Source: UBA6115 sp050952935 (lineage in GTDB: Bacteria > Bacillota > Clostridia > Christensenellales > Aristaeellaceae). Taken from it: a DNA stretch of 64,000 bases. A program made the position numbers and the translations under genes. The DNA lies in assembly GCA_050952935.1 (NCBI GenBank), contig JBMNLS010000001.1, positions 868,001-932,000 on the forward strand, in the 5' to 3' direction. Below, one piece after another: positions 33,159-42,306 of the stretch (position 1 is the stretch's first letter; every line of letters starts with the position of its first letter). A model generated the notes under the pieces. It was not told the DNA's origin and ran no database searches. It saw only the letters and a list, made by a program, of their open reading frames with translations.

Positions 33159-36100
33159 CACAGCGCCGCCGCCCGGCTGCCCTGGCGGATAACGCGCCTG
33201 AGAATCCGCCTGGCGGAGTCCATGCCGCTGGGCGGCTGCATCAGCTTCAGCTTGTTCCGCTGGCGGGCGGTGGAGATCATCAGCTTGATGCGGTTGAGCT
33301 GATTGACCTCGCTGGCGCCCGGGTCATAGTCCACCGCCACGATGTTGGCCTGGGGGTTGCGCCGCCTGATCTCCCTGATCATACCCTTGCCAAAGACATG
33401 GTTGGGCAGGCAGGCAAAGGGCTGGGCACAGACGATGTTGGGGGCGCCGCTGCTGATTAATTCCAGCATCTCCCCGATTAACAGCCAGCCTTCGCCGGTG
33501 GCGTTGCCGGGGGAGAGGTAGCTTTTGGCGCGCCGGGCGATGTCCCGGATGTCCTCCGGCAGGTTATATCCCCGGGAGGATGCTGCCAGCGCCTGGCGAA
33601 TCTCCTTGCGGAAGCGCTCAATCAGGCTGATGCCCAGGTGGATAAGCTTTTCCAGCGCCAGGTTGTTTTTATAGTGGCGCATCTTCCAGGCGGCGTTGTA
33701 GAAGCAGTAGAAAATGAAGTCCATCAGGCCCGGCATCGCCGCCTCGCAGCCCTCGGACTCGATCACCTGGACAAGGTGGTTGTTGGCGTCCGGGTGGAAC
33801 TTGACCAGGATTTCGCCTACCACGCCCACCCGGGGCTTGCGGGGAAGGTTTTTGTGGGGGATAAGGTCAAACTCCTGAACACAGCTGCGGACAAAATCCT
33901 TACCGGACAGCCTGCGCCCCAGGGTGGGGCTGAAGCCCTTGGCGCCCATCGCTTCATCAAAGATGCGCGTCCAGCGCCGAACCATCTCACGGCTTGTGCC
34001 CGTTGCCTGTTCATAAGGTCGGTTGCGCAGCAGGAGGGTTTGCAGCATATCGCCAAAGCACAGCGCTTTTATCGCGTCGGCCAGCAGCCGGGGGGTGAGG
34101 GACAGGCCCGGGTGGCTTTCAATGCCGGTGAGCGACAGCGCCACCACCGGCACATCCGGGAAGCCCGCGTCCCGCAGCGCCTTTCTGATGAAGGCCACAT
34201 AGTTGGTGGCCCGGCAGCCGCCGCCGGTTTGGGTGATGACAAGCGCTGTGCGCTGGGGGTCAAAACGCCCGGAGAGAAGGGCGTTAATCAATTGCCCCGT
34301 CACCAGGATGGAGGGGTAGCAGGCATCGTTGTTTACATATTTAAGGCCGCAGGCCACATCCTCAGGGGTGGCCTTTTTCAGCACATGAAAATCGTAGCCG
34401 TGGTGGCGCAGGACGGATTCCAGCAGGTTAAACTGGATCACCGCCATCTGGGGGGCCAGCAGGGTGTAGCGCCCGCCCATGCTTTTTTCAAAGCGCCGGG
34501 GCTTATGGACATAGGATGCCTTGGGCGCCGGCATTTTGCCGGCCCGCTCTGCCCGGGCGGCGATGAGGGATCTTAGCCGGATGCGGGCGGCGCCCAGGTT
34601 GTTGATCTCGTCAATTTTAAGCAAAGTGTAGTTGCGCCCCGCCGCTTCCACGATTTCCTGTACCTGGTCCGCGGTGATGGCGTCCAGCCCGCAGCCAAAG
34701 GAGGTGACCTGCACCAGCTCCAGATCCGGCTGGGTGGCGGTGTAGGCCGCCGCCTCATAAAGCCTTGTGTGGTAGGCCCATTGATCCACCACCCGCAGGG
34801 GCCGCTTGAGCTGCCCCTGATAGGCCACGCTTTCCTCTGTCAGCACCGCCATGCCCAGAGAGGCGATCAGCTGGGGCAGGCCATGGTTGATCTCCGGATC
34901 GCAGTGGTAGGGGCGGCCGGCCAGCACGATGCCGGGCACCTGATGGGCGCGCATCCACTGAAGGGTTTCTTTCCCTTTTCGGGCCAGGTCCTCCCGGAAG
35001 GCCTTGTCGGCCTCCCAGGCTTTTTTAAGCGCTGAACGGATTTCCTCCTGGGGAATGGCGTCCTGGGAGAACGCCTCAGTCAGCAGCCGGGGCAATTGCT
35101 TCCGGTCGCCCAGATCCAGGAAGGGATGGAGGAAACGGATGCCCTTTTTCCTGATCTCCTCCATGTTGTTGCGGATCACCTCGGGGTAGGAGGTGACGAT
35201 GGGGCAGTTGAAGCGGTTGTCCGCCCCGGCGAATTCCCTTTCCTCATAGGCTATGGAAGGGTAGAAGATGGTGGCGCAGCCGGCGTCTATCAGCGCCTGG
35301 ATGTGGCCGTGAACCAGCTTGGCCGGGTAGCATACGGATTCGGAGGGGATGGAGTCCATGCCCAGCCGGAAGCTGCCCTGGCTGGAGGGGGGCGACAGCA
35401 TGACGGAATAGCCCAGCGTCGTTAAAAAGGCGTGCCAGAAAGGGTAGTTTTCATACATGTTAAGCGCTCTGGGAAGGCCGATCAGCCCCCGGGGCGCCTT
35501 CTCTATGGCAAGGGAGGCGCGGTCAAAGAGCTTTTCATATTTATAGGTCAGCAGGTCCGGCAGCTGCCGCTTGGGGCTTTGCCCCTCGCCCCGCAGGCAG
35601 CGGTTGCCGGAAACATGCCTGGCCCCGCCCGGAAAGCGGGATACCGTGAGGCGGCAGCGGTTTTCGCAAAGCCCGCAGGCGGCGGCCCTGGTTGACATGG
35701 TAAAGGCGGCGGCTTCATCGGCTGTCAGCAGGCTAGAGCGCTCCCCCTCCCGCCATTTGCCCCGGGCGATGAGGGCGGCGCCCAGGGCCCCCATCAGCCC
35801 CGCCTCGGCGGCGCGGGTCACCTCCCGCCCCAATTCCAGCTCAAAGCAGCGCAGCACCGCGTCGTTGAGGAAGGTGCCGCCCTGCACCACCACATGCTGG
35901 CCCAGCTCCTCCGGGGATTTGATGGTCATCACCTTATACAGAGCATTTTTTACCACGGAATAGGCAAGCCCCGCGGAGATGTCACCCACCTCCGCCCCTT
36001 CCCGCTGGGCCTGCTTGACCCGGCTGTTCATAAACACCGTGCAGCGGCTTCCCAGGTCTACCGGGCCTTTGGCCTCAAGCGCCAGGCGGGTGAAGCCGGC

Positions 36101-37519
36101 AAGGTCCTGGCCCATGGTCTCGGCAAAGGTCTGCAGGAAGGAGCCGCAGCCGGAGGAGCAGGCTTCGTTGATTTTGATGTTGTCAATGACGCCGTCCCTG
36201 ATGTGCAGGCATTTCATGTCCTGCCCGCCGATGTCAAGGATAAAGCTCACCTCGGGCTCAAGGAGGCTGGCGGCCTTGTAATGGGCCACCGTTTCAATCT
36301 CCCCGTGGTCGGCCCGGATGGCGGCCTTGATCAGGTCTTCCCCATAGCCGGTGACACAGGCGGAGGCGATATAGGCGCTTCCCGGCAGCAGGGCATACAG
36401 TTCTTTTAATATCTCCAGCGCGCAGCGCACCGGATCCCCCCGGTTGCCGGCATAATAGGAATACAGCAGATGATTATCCCCATCCAGCAGCACGGCCTTG
36501 GTGGTGGTGCTGCCCGCGTCAAGCCCCAGGAAGCAGGGGCCCAGGGCCTTTGCGATGTCGCGCCGGGGCATGGCGCTGCGGCTGTGGCGCTGCTTAAAGG
36601 CGGCTTTTTCCTCCGCATTTAGAAACAGGGGGCGCAGCCGGCCCACCTCGCCCTCAGGAGGGGAGGCCTTGTTGATGCGAGCCAGCAGGTCGGAGAGCGG
36701 CAAGCTGCCACGGGCATGCTCCCGGGCCTGCAGGGCCGCGCCCAGGGCCACAAACAGCTGGGCATTGTCCGGGCAGGTGAAAGAGGCGGCCTGATCCTTC
36801 AGCGTTTTTTCAAAGGCGCGCCGCAATTCGCTCAAGTAATAAAGCGGCCCCCCCAGAAACACCACATGCCCCTGGATTTTGTGCCCGCAGGCCAGCCCCG
36901 CGATGGTTTGGTTGACCACGCTTTGCATCACCGAGGCCGCCAGATCCTCCTTGGCGGCGCCGTCGTTGATGAGGGGCTGCAGATCGGTTTTGGCGAACAC
37001 CCCGCAGCGGGAGGCGATGGGGTAGAGGGCCTTGGCCCCCTTGGCCAGCTCATTCAGCCCCGCGACATCGGTTTTCAGCAGGGAGGCCATTTGGTCAAGG
37101 AAGGCGCCCGTGCCCCCGGCGCAGCTGCCGTTCATTCGCTGCTCAAGGCTGGGGGTCAGGTAGGTGATTTTGGCGTCCTCGCCGCCCAGTTCAATCACCA
37201 CATCGCTTCCCGGGCAGAAGGCGTTGATGGCCTCGGTGCCGGCGATCACCTCCTGAACAAAGGCGATGCCCAGCCCGTCAGCCGCGCTCATGCCGCCAGA
37301 GCCGGTGACAACAGGCAGCACCTCAAGCCCCGGCAGCGTCTGTGCCGCCTCCCCCACCAGGGTTTTCAGGGCTTGCAGGATATCCGCGTGGTGGCGGAAA
37401 TATCGCTCAAAAAGCAGCTCGTCCGTGGCGGCGTCCATCACCACCGCTTTGATGGTGGTGGAGCCCACATCAAGCCCCATCAGCCCTAAACGCCCGCTTT
37501 GCCCTGCTTTTCCGATCAT
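33158..37519 (-). CDS. 2-hydroxyacyl-CoA dehydratase activase-type multidomain protein
   Basis: 1,453 residues. Two BcrAD/BadFG (ASKHA) ATPase domains open the protein: GLDVGSTTIKAVVMD (from about 15) and GLDAGSTTTKAVLLD (from about 330). Each has the cysteine loop that binds a shared 4Fe-4S cluster in such activases: GSCAGGTG (about 130) and SSGCGSF (about 457). A DUF2229-like domain (about 680-900) and an HgdB-like dehydratase-subunit region (about 930-1420) follow. Activases pump electrons into 2-hydroxyacyl-CoA dehydratases; the real substrate of this large fused group is unknown. The ATG at 37519 gives the family start after GAAAGGA; upstream in-frame codons are not family-like. Confidence 0.9.
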   Translation of the reverse strand: MIGKAGQSGRLGLMGLDVGSTTIKAVVMDAATDELLFERYFRHHADILQALKTLVGEAAQTLPGLEVLPVVTGSGGMSAADGLGIAFVQEVIAGTEAINAFCPGSDVVIELGGEDAKITYLTPSLEQRMNGSCAGGTGAFLDQMASLLKTDVAGLNELAKGAKALYPIASRCGVFAKTDLQPLINDGAAKEDLAASVMQSVVNQTIAGLACGHKIQGHVVFLGGPLYYLSELRRAFEKTLKDQAASFTCPDNAQLFVALGAALQAREHARGSLPLSDLLARINKASPPEGEVGRLRPLFLNAEEKAAFKQRHSRSAMPRRDIAKALGPCFLGLDAGSTTTKAVLLDGDNHLLYSYYAGNRGDPVRCALEILKELYALLPGSAYIASACVTGYGEDLIKAAIRADHGEIETVAHYKAASLLEPEVSFILDIGGQDMKCLHIRDGVIDNIKINEACSSGCGSFLQTFAETMGQDLAGFTRLALEAKGPVDLGSRCTVFMNSRVKQAQREGAEVGDISAGLAYSVVKNALYKVMTIKSPEELGQHVVVQGGTFLNDAVLRCFELELGREVTRAAEAGLMGALGAALIARGKWREGERSSLLTADEAAAFTMSTRAAACGLCENRCRLTVSRFPGGARHVSGNRCLRGEGQSPKRQLPDLLTYKYEKLFDRASLAIEKAPRGLIGLPRALNMYENYPFWHAFLTTLGYSVMLSPPSSQGSFRLGMDSIPSESVCYPAKLVHGHIQALIDAGCATIFYPSIAYEEREFAGADNRFNCPIVTSYPEVIRNNMEEIRKKGIRFLHPFLDLGDRKQLPRLLTEAFSQDAIPQEEIRSALKKAWEADKAFREDLARKGKETLQWMRAHQVPGIVLAGRPYHCDPEINHGLPQLIASLGMAVLTEESVAYQGQLKRPLRVVDQWAYHTRLYEAAAYTATQPDLELVQVTSFGCGLDAITADQVQEIVEAAGRNYTLLKIDEINNLGAARIRLRSLIAARAERAGKMPAPKASYVHKPRRFEKSMGGRYTLLAPQMAVIQFNLLESVLRHHGYDFHVLKKATPEDVACGLKYVNNDACYPSILVTGQLINALLSGRFDPQRTALVITQTGGGCRATNYVAFIRKALRDAGFPDVPVVALSLTGIESHPGLSLTPRLLADAIKALCFGDMLQTLLLRNRPYEQATGTSREMVRRWTRIFDEAMGAKGFSPTLGRRLSGKDFVRSCVQEFDLIPHKNLPRKPRVGVVGEILVKFHPDANNHLVQVIESEGCEAAMPGLMDFIFYCFYNAAWKMRHYKNNLALEKLIHLGISLIERFRKEIRQALAASSRGYNLPEDIRDIARRAKSYLSPGNATGEGWLLIGEMLELISSGAPNIVCAQPFACLPNHVFGKGMIREIRRRNPQANIVAVDYDPGASEVNQLNRIKLMISTARQRNKLKLMQPPSGMDSARRILRRVIRQGSRAAAL

Positions 37520-37593
37520 GCTTTGTTGGTTCCTTTCCGCGCCTGACGCGCACGGGTCTATTTTAACAGAAAGAATGGAAAAGGGAAGGGCGC

Positions 37594-38832
37594 CTACCCC
37601 CTCCCGTGCATCTGGGCCAGGGGCTGGGTGCTGTGGTCGTCCACGGGGTTGATGTCTGTCATTTCCTGGTTGCACAGCATCAGCCCCCGGCGGATGCTGT
37701 TGTGCCCCCAGCGGGCGCGCAGGGCGTCCAGGGTGGTTTCCAGCGCCCGCTCCCGGAGGCTGAGGGGATCCTGCCACAGGGGCAGCTGCACCTGTTTGGC
37801 GGTGGCCGTCAGGTCGCTGCCCTGCACCCCCAGGGAGCGCAGGGGCAGATGCCAGTCATAATGCGCCTGCAGCAGCGATAGGGCGGCCCGGGCAATGCCG
37901 CCGCCCAGGTCAGATGCTTCAGGCAGGCGGCACTGGCGGATGATGCTGTTAAGCGCCGCGTCCCTCATCCACAGGGACACCGTGTGGCAGGCCAGGCTCT
38001 GGGCGCGGAGGCGGGCCGCCACGCTGTCGGACAGCAGGTAGATAACGGCCTTGGCTTCCTCCATGTTTCGCATGTCATGGGGCGTGGTGGTGGAGTTGCC
38101 GATGGATTTTGCCTCCGCCGCCGTTTCCGGGCACAGGACGGGGCTGGTATCCTCTCCCCGGGCCATGCGCCGGAGGCTGAGGCCGTTTTTACCCAGCGCG
38201 TGGCTGAGGGCTTTGGCGGGGGCCCGGGCCAACTGCCCGATGGTGTAGATGCCCAGGGCGTTCAGGCGGCAGCTGGTGGCCCGGCCCACAAACAGCAGCT
38301 GGGTGACCGGCAGGGGCCACACCTTGTCCTGATAGTTTTCAGGCGAGATCACCGTGGTGGCGTCAGGCTTGCGCAGGTCGCTGCCCAGCTTGGCAAACAC
38401 CTTGTTGAAGCTGACGCCAACGGACACCGTGATTTTTAAGCTGTCTTTGGCGCTGTTGCGCAGCCGGGCGGCGATTTCCTCGCCGCACAGGGGGTGCCCC
38501 GTCACATCCATCCAGTTTTCATCCAGCCCGAAGGGCTCCACCAGCGGGGTGTACTGGCGGCAGAGTTCCCGCATTTTCTGGGAATACTGGGCGTATTTGC
38601 GGTGATTGGCGGGCAGGAGAATCAGCCCCGGGCATTTGCGCTGCGCCTGATAGATGGTTTCCCCGGTGATCACGCCACAGGCCTTGGCTTCCTGGGATTT
38701 GGCCAATATGATGCCGTGGCGCAGCCTGGGGTCGCCGCAGACGGCCACGGGCTTCCCCCTGAGGTGCGGCTTATCCGCCACCTCCACTGAAGCGTAAAAA
38801 CTGTTGCAATCGCTGTGCAGAATCGTCCGCAT
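37594..38832 (-). CDS. dinB: Y-family DNA polymerase (DinB/UmuC type)
   Basis: 412 residues; translesion polymerase. D8 (LHSDCNSFYAS) and D104-E105 (GLDENWMD) are the metal-binding acidic residues, and SVGVSFNKVFAKLGSDLRKP is the palm/fingers signature. The C-terminal little-finger region ends without an obvious beta-clamp peptide, though QVQLPLW (about 354-360) is a fair clamp-binding candidate. The ATG at 38832 starts MRTILHSDCNSFYAS behind GAGGTG. A LexA box lies in the promoter, so it should be induced by DNA damage. Confidence 0.93.
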   Translation of the reverse strand: MRTILHSDCNSFYASVEVADKPHLRGKPVAVCGDPRLRHGIILAKSQEAKACGVITGETIYQAQRKCPGLILLPANHRKYAQYSQKMRELCRQYTPLVEPFGLDENWMDVTGHPLCGEEIAARLRNSAKDSLKITVSVGVSFNKVFAKLGSDLRKPDATTVISPENYQDKVWPLPVTQLLFVGRATSCRLNALGIYTIGQLARAPAKALSHALGKNGLSLRRMARGEDTSPVLCPETAAEAKSIGNSTTTPHDMRNMEEAKAVIYLLSDSVAARLRAQSLACHTVSLWMRDAALNSIIRQCRLPEASDLGGGIARAALSLLQAHYDWHLPLRSLGVQGSDLTATAKQVQLPLWQDPLSLRERALETTLDALRARWGHNSIRRGLMLCNQEMTDINPVDDHSTQPLAQMHGRG

Positions 38833-38847
38833 ATCCACCTCAAATGA

Positions 38848-38859
38848 GAACAAATGTTC
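38848..38859 (-). promoter_or_regulatory. LexA (SOS) box
   Basis: GAACAAATGTTC is a perfect GAAC-N4-GTTC palindrome, the Gram-positive LexA/DinR operator. It lies 16 bases before the dinB start and just after the -10 box, where bound LexA would block transcription. Confidence 0.85.
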
Positions 38860-38865
38860 CCATTG

Positions 38866-38895
38866 ATGATAAAACAGCTTCGGCAGGCTTGTCAA
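38866..38895 (-). promoter_or_regulatory. dinB promoter
   Basis: On the minus strand TTGACA (38895-38890) and TATCAT (38871-38866) are separated by 18 bases. The LexA box follows within six bases. Confidence 0.7.
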
Positions 38896-38929
38896 GCGGA
38901 TAATTTTAACAAAATATTAAAACAAAGGC

Positions 38930-38958
38930 TTGACAATTTAACAAGTTTGTAATATATT
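38930..38958 (+). promoter_or_regulatory. Strong sigma-A promoter of the peptidoglycan-binding protein gene
   Basis: A consensus TTGACA (38930-38935), a 17-base spacer and TATATT (38953-38958), about 50 bases before the start. The divergent dinB promoter is only ~35 bases away. Confidence 0.85.
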
Positions 38959-39008
38959 GGTGACAAGCAAGAACAAACCCCATGCGACGCGATACCAAGG
39001 AGGCCATG

Positions 39009-40280
39009 ATGTTTACACAATCCGCCAGACGCAAAACCGCTGTCCTGCTGGCGTTTATTCTGTTTGCCGCCATGATGCCAGCCCTGTCCCTGGCGGCCAC
39101 CTACGCCGGCACCATCAATGAGGATAAGGTGTTTTTGCGCTCCAAAGCCAATACCTCATGCAATTATTACGATAAGCTCATGAAGGGAACCAAGGTGGGT
39201 GTGACCGGTGCTTCAGGGGATTTTTACAAGGTCAGCTACCGCACCTACACCGGCTATGTGATGAAGAAATTTGTGGATTTGTCCAGTTCCGCCCGCAAAA
39301 AGCTGCAGGCGGAGGATAAGCCCGAATACACCAGCAAGTATGCCAGGGTGAAGTACATTTCAGGCCTGGGGGACGCTCCCAGGGAAACCAGAAGCGGCAG
39401 CGCCGGGGATGATGTGGAAAAGCTCCAGCGCGCCCTGCAGATTAAAAAGCATTATACCGGCAATATCGACGGCAAATACGGCCCGGCCACCGTGGCCGCG
39501 GTCAAGTCCTATCAGAAGGCCAGCAAGCTTTCCGTCACCGGCCGCGCCGACAGCCGAACCATCCAGAGCCTGTTTGGCAAGCTGTCTGAAACCACCGCGA
39601 AAAACGACCCGGAGATGAGCGGCATCACCCGCATCGGGCAGATTTCCGTGCCCAACACCACCCGTCCCGGCAACTCCGGCAGCCATGTCAAGCACTTGCA
39701 GCAGGCGCTGAAATTAAAGGGATATTACAAAGCGCCCATCGACAGCAGCTATGGACAAAAGACCAGCGATGCCGTGAAGCGTTACCAGAAAGCCGTGGGG
39801 CTGGAGGCGGACGGCGTGGCCGGCTTTGCCACCATCCGCAAGCTTTTTGGCAAAAACGCCGCCAACTTCACCTATGAAACCGAAAAGCTGGACTGGTTTA
39901 ACGGGGGCACCCATGTGATCCCCAAAGGGGCAACCTTCACCATCAAGGACATCAGCACAGGACGCACCTTCAGCGCCAGGCGCTGGAGCGGCGTCAACCA
40001 TGTGGACGCGGAGCCGGTGACTGCCGGCGACGCGGCCACCATGAAGAGCATTTCAGGCGGTTCCTATTCCTGGGCGCGCCGGGCCGTGCTGGTGCGGTAC
40101 AACGGGCGCGTCTACGCCGGTTCCATCAACACCATGCCCCACGGGACGAAGACCATTTCCGGCAACAACTTTGACGGGCACTTCTGCCTCCACTTCTACA
40201 AGTCCAAGACCCACGAGACCGGCCGGGTGGACGGAACCCATCAAAACGCCGTCTCCCGGGCGATGAACGCCAGCTGGTAA
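39009..40280 (+). CDS. Secreted SH3 / twin peptidoglycan-binding protein with unassigned C-terminal domain
   Basis: 423 residues. AAGGAGG lies five bases before ATG 39009. A signal peptide (about 1-30, ending LSLAA) precedes a bacterial SH3-like domain (about 31-98). Two PG_binding_1 repeats follow (about 135-195 and 215-280; both with the GxxVxxLQxAL and YGxxTxxAVxxYQ pattern). The last ~130 residues (from about 290) form a domain with conserved-looking His/Asp motifs, GHFCLHFYKSKTH and DGTHQ, that resemble a catalytic centre, but I cannot assign it to a named family. It is probably a cell-wall enzyme or wall-bound protein. Confidence 0.8.
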   Translation: MFTQSARRKTAVLLAFILFAAMMPALSLAATYAGTINEDKVFLRSKANTSCNYYDKLMKGTKVGVTGASGDFYKVSYRTYTGYVMKKFVDLSSSARKKLQAEDKPEYTSKYARVKYISGLGDAPRETRSGSAGDDVEKLQRALQIKKHYTGNIDGKYGPATVAAVKSYQKASKLSVTGRADSRTIQSLFGKLSETTAKNDPEMSGITRIGQISVPNTTRPGNSGSHVKHLQQALKLKGYYKAPIDSSYGQKTSDAVKRYQKAVGLEADGVAGFATIRKLFGKNAANFTYETEKLDWFNGGTHVIPKGATFTIKDISTGRTFSARRWSGVNHVDAEPVTAGDAATMKSISGGSYSWARRAVLVRYNGRVYAGSINTMPHGTKTISGNNFDGHFCLHFYKSKTHETGRVDGTHQNAVSRAMNASW

Positions 40281-40312
40281 CAGATAATAATCAGCGTTTG
40301 ACCACAGCCCTT

Positions 40313-40349
40313 GCGGCGCCCTTTTCTCCTCCGGGCGCCGCGTTTTTTT
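40313..40349 (+). terminator. Rho-independent terminator
   Basis: GCGGCGCCC (40313-40321) and GGGCGCCGC (40333-40341) form a perfect 9-bp stem, followed by G and a run of seven T. Confidence 0.92.
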
Positions 40350-40357
40350 AAGTTTTC

Positions 40358-40386
40358 TTGCAATAATCAGATGCTTCAATTATACT
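40358..40386 (+). promoter_or_regulatory. Promoter of the dpp operon
   Basis: TTGCAA (40358-40363), a 17-base spacer and TATACT (40381-40386), ~85 bases before the binding-protein start. It follows the previous terminator directly. Confidence 0.75.
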
Positions 40387-40471
40387 AACTATGTTCATCT
40401 GTTGTGGTAGAATAAAAAGCACTGCACTGCATGAAAAACCTGAATACCATAATAACAAGGAGGAGACCCGT

Positions 40472-42115
40472 ATGAAAAAAATCTTAGTTGTTCTACTCGC
40501 CCTGGTGATAGCGCTGTCGCTTGGCCTAAGTGCTTTCGCTGCTGAAAAACCTGCCCCTGGTCCCAAACTGGGTGATGTGCGTGTACGCCAGGCGCTGCTG
40601 TATGCGCTGGATCGCGCATCCTTCATCAATGCTGAGTATGGTCCCGAGCTGGCTGAAGTGGGCATGGCGCCTATTTCTCCCACCTCCTGGGCTTTCCCGG
40701 ACAGTAGTGAGCTGAATGCCTACGCTTTCGACTTGGAAAAAGCAGCCGCTCTTATGGATGAAGCTGGCTGGAAATTAGGCGATGACGGCTACCGCTACAA
40801 GGATGGAGAGAAATTCACCATCAAGTGGCTGGTGTATACTGACAGTCCTTGGCCCGGCACCCTTAGTGGCATGGCAGCTGATACATGGAAGCAGCTGGGC
40901 GTTGACCTGGTGATTGAGCAGATGGACTTTAACACCGTGGCTGCCCGTACCATGGATGCCAAGCCCGGCGAGAAGGATTTTGATATTTACACAATGGGAT
41001 TCAGCCTCTCCATTGACCCTGATCCCACCGGCGCCCTGTTTGACTATGATGCTTACAACGAAGGAGGTTTCAACGCTTCCGGTTATTTCAATCAGGAAAG
41101 CCAGGATTTGATTGCCAAGGGTAAATCCCTCTTTACCGTTGAGGAGCGCGCCCCCATCTATAAAGAGTGGGCGAAATTGATGAACGAAGAAGTCCCCACC
41201 GTGATTGTGGCTTACCGCAATGAGATCTGGGGCGTTAATAACCGCGTGAAGGGGCTTGATCAGAACGCTTATATTAAGTGGCCTTCACTGCTTGATAAGA
41301 TCACCTTGGAAGGCGATCAGGTGCTGAAGTTTGGAGAAACCGGCTTTGACGGCGTCTTTAACCCCGTCATGTCCTCCAATGTCTATGACGGCTATGTGGT
41401 GGACAGTGTATTTGAGGGTTTGGTCACCAATAACGCCGCCGGCGAATATTATGGCCTGCTGGCGGATTATGAGCTGAGTGAGGACAACCTCACCTACACC
41501 TTCACCCTGAAGGATGGCATTACTTTCTCCGACGGCACCCCCATGACCACCGCTGATGTGGCCTTTACCTACTACACCATCGCTGACAAGGATTATACCG
41601 GTCCCCGCATCTATGCCGTCAATCCTTTGGCTGGCTATGATGAGTATGCTGCCGGTACGGCGGACGCCATCAGCGGCATTGAAATTGTGGATGACAAGGT
41701 AATCAAGTTCACCGTCAAGTCAGCCGCTCCCAGCAACATCGAAATGTTTATCTATGGCATCATGTCCAAGGACTATTATGCCTATGAAACCTTTGAAGAT
41801 TTCTTGGCCAAGAACGATGCTCCCATGGGTTCCGGGAAAATGCTGTTTGAGAGCTGGGCTCCCTCCGAGTATGTGAACTTAGTGAAGAACGAGAAATACT
41901 GGAACGCCGATGCGGCCGCTACCGTTGAAGGCGTCCATATCACTGTGGTTCCTGAAGAGACCAAGATATCTGCCCTGCAGCTTGGCCAGATCGACTTTGC
42001 CCAGACCACTGCGAACAAAGACAATGTAGCCGCCCTGGAAGAACTGGAGAATGTCAGCCTGACCAAGTACATGGGCAACGGTTATACCTTCATGTGCTTC
42101 AATACCCTGCATTAA
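40472..42115 (+). CDS. Dpp/Opp-type peptide-binding protein with circularly permuted domain order
   Basis: 547 residues with a 24-residue signal peptide ending SAFAA and no lipobox. The part that normally forms the C-terminal half of SBP_bac_5 proteins (GDVRVRQALLYALDR, then AALMDEAGW, and AYRNEIWGVNNRVKGLDQ) comes first, at about 34-280. The normal N-terminal half (YDGYVVDSVFEGLVTNN, TFTLKDGITFSDGTPMTTAD, LVKNEKYWN) comes second, at about 281-547. The protein ends in YTFMCFNTLH, exactly where ordinary family members run on into the VRVRQAL segment. The frame is open throughout, with a good AAGGAGGAG site. It precedes dppBCDF and should supply peptides to that importer. Confidence 0.85.
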   Translation: MKKILVVLLALVIALSLGLSAFAAEKPAPGPKLGDVRVRQALLYALDRASFINAEYGPELAEVGMAPISPTSWAFPDSSELNAYAFDLEKAAALMDEAGWKLGDDGYRYKDGEKFTIKWLVYTDSPWPGTLSGMAADTWKQLGVDLVIEQMDFNTVAARTMDAKPGEKDFDIYTMGFSLSIDPDPTGALFDYDAYNEGGFNASGYFNQESQDLIAKGKSLFTVEERAPIYKEWAKLMNEEVPTVIVAYRNEIWGVNNRVKGLDQNAYIKWPSLLDKITLEGDQVLKFGETGFDGVFNPVMSSNVYDGYVVDSVFEGLVTNNAAGEYYGLLADYELSEDNLTYTFTLKDGITFSDGTPMTTADVAFTYYTIADKDYTGPRIYAVNPLAGYDEYAAGTADAISGIEIVDDKVIKFTVKSAAPSNIEMFIYGIMSKDYYAYETFEDFLAKNDAPMGSGKMLFESWAPSEYVNLVKNEKYWNADAAATVEGVHITVVPEETKISALQLGQIDFAQTTANKDNVAALEELENVSLTKYMGNGYTFMCFNTLH

Positions 42116-42135
42116 TCATTGGCGTTTAATTGCAC

Positions 42136-42173
42136 AACAGGAGGGAAGGTATCCCCTTCCCTCCTCCTGTTTA
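42136..42173 (+). terminator. Hairpin between binding-protein and permease genes
   Basis: GGAGGGAAGG (42140-42149) pairs perfectly with CCTTCCCTCC (42155-42164), and ACAG/CTGT-like flanks extend the stem. The T tract is poor. It is probably a partial terminator or RNA-stabilising hairpin that sets binding protein above permease levels. The remaining 42174-42306 shows nothing clear. Confidence 0.6.
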
Positions 42174-42306
42174 TCGGGAAACGCATCTAACAGCACGGCA
42201 GCGCGGACAAATTGCCAGCATATGGATTGGTTGGTAAATTGGCTGCTTAATCGGGAATATGGTAGACAGCTTCTTGGTCCCGTGCAAGTTATGAGGGGGG
42301 AGTAGC

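Noticed and set aside
33638..34576. 312-codon open frame on the plus strand inside the large activase gene
   Set aside because: Antisense shadow of a recognised multidomain protein; low-complexity translation and no ribosome site.
40472..42115. Explanation of the permuted binding protein as two collapsed or frameshifted genes
   Set aside because: A single open frame with one signal peptide, one ribosome site and a normal stop is present, and each half occurs once; misassembly stays possible but is not the simplest reading.
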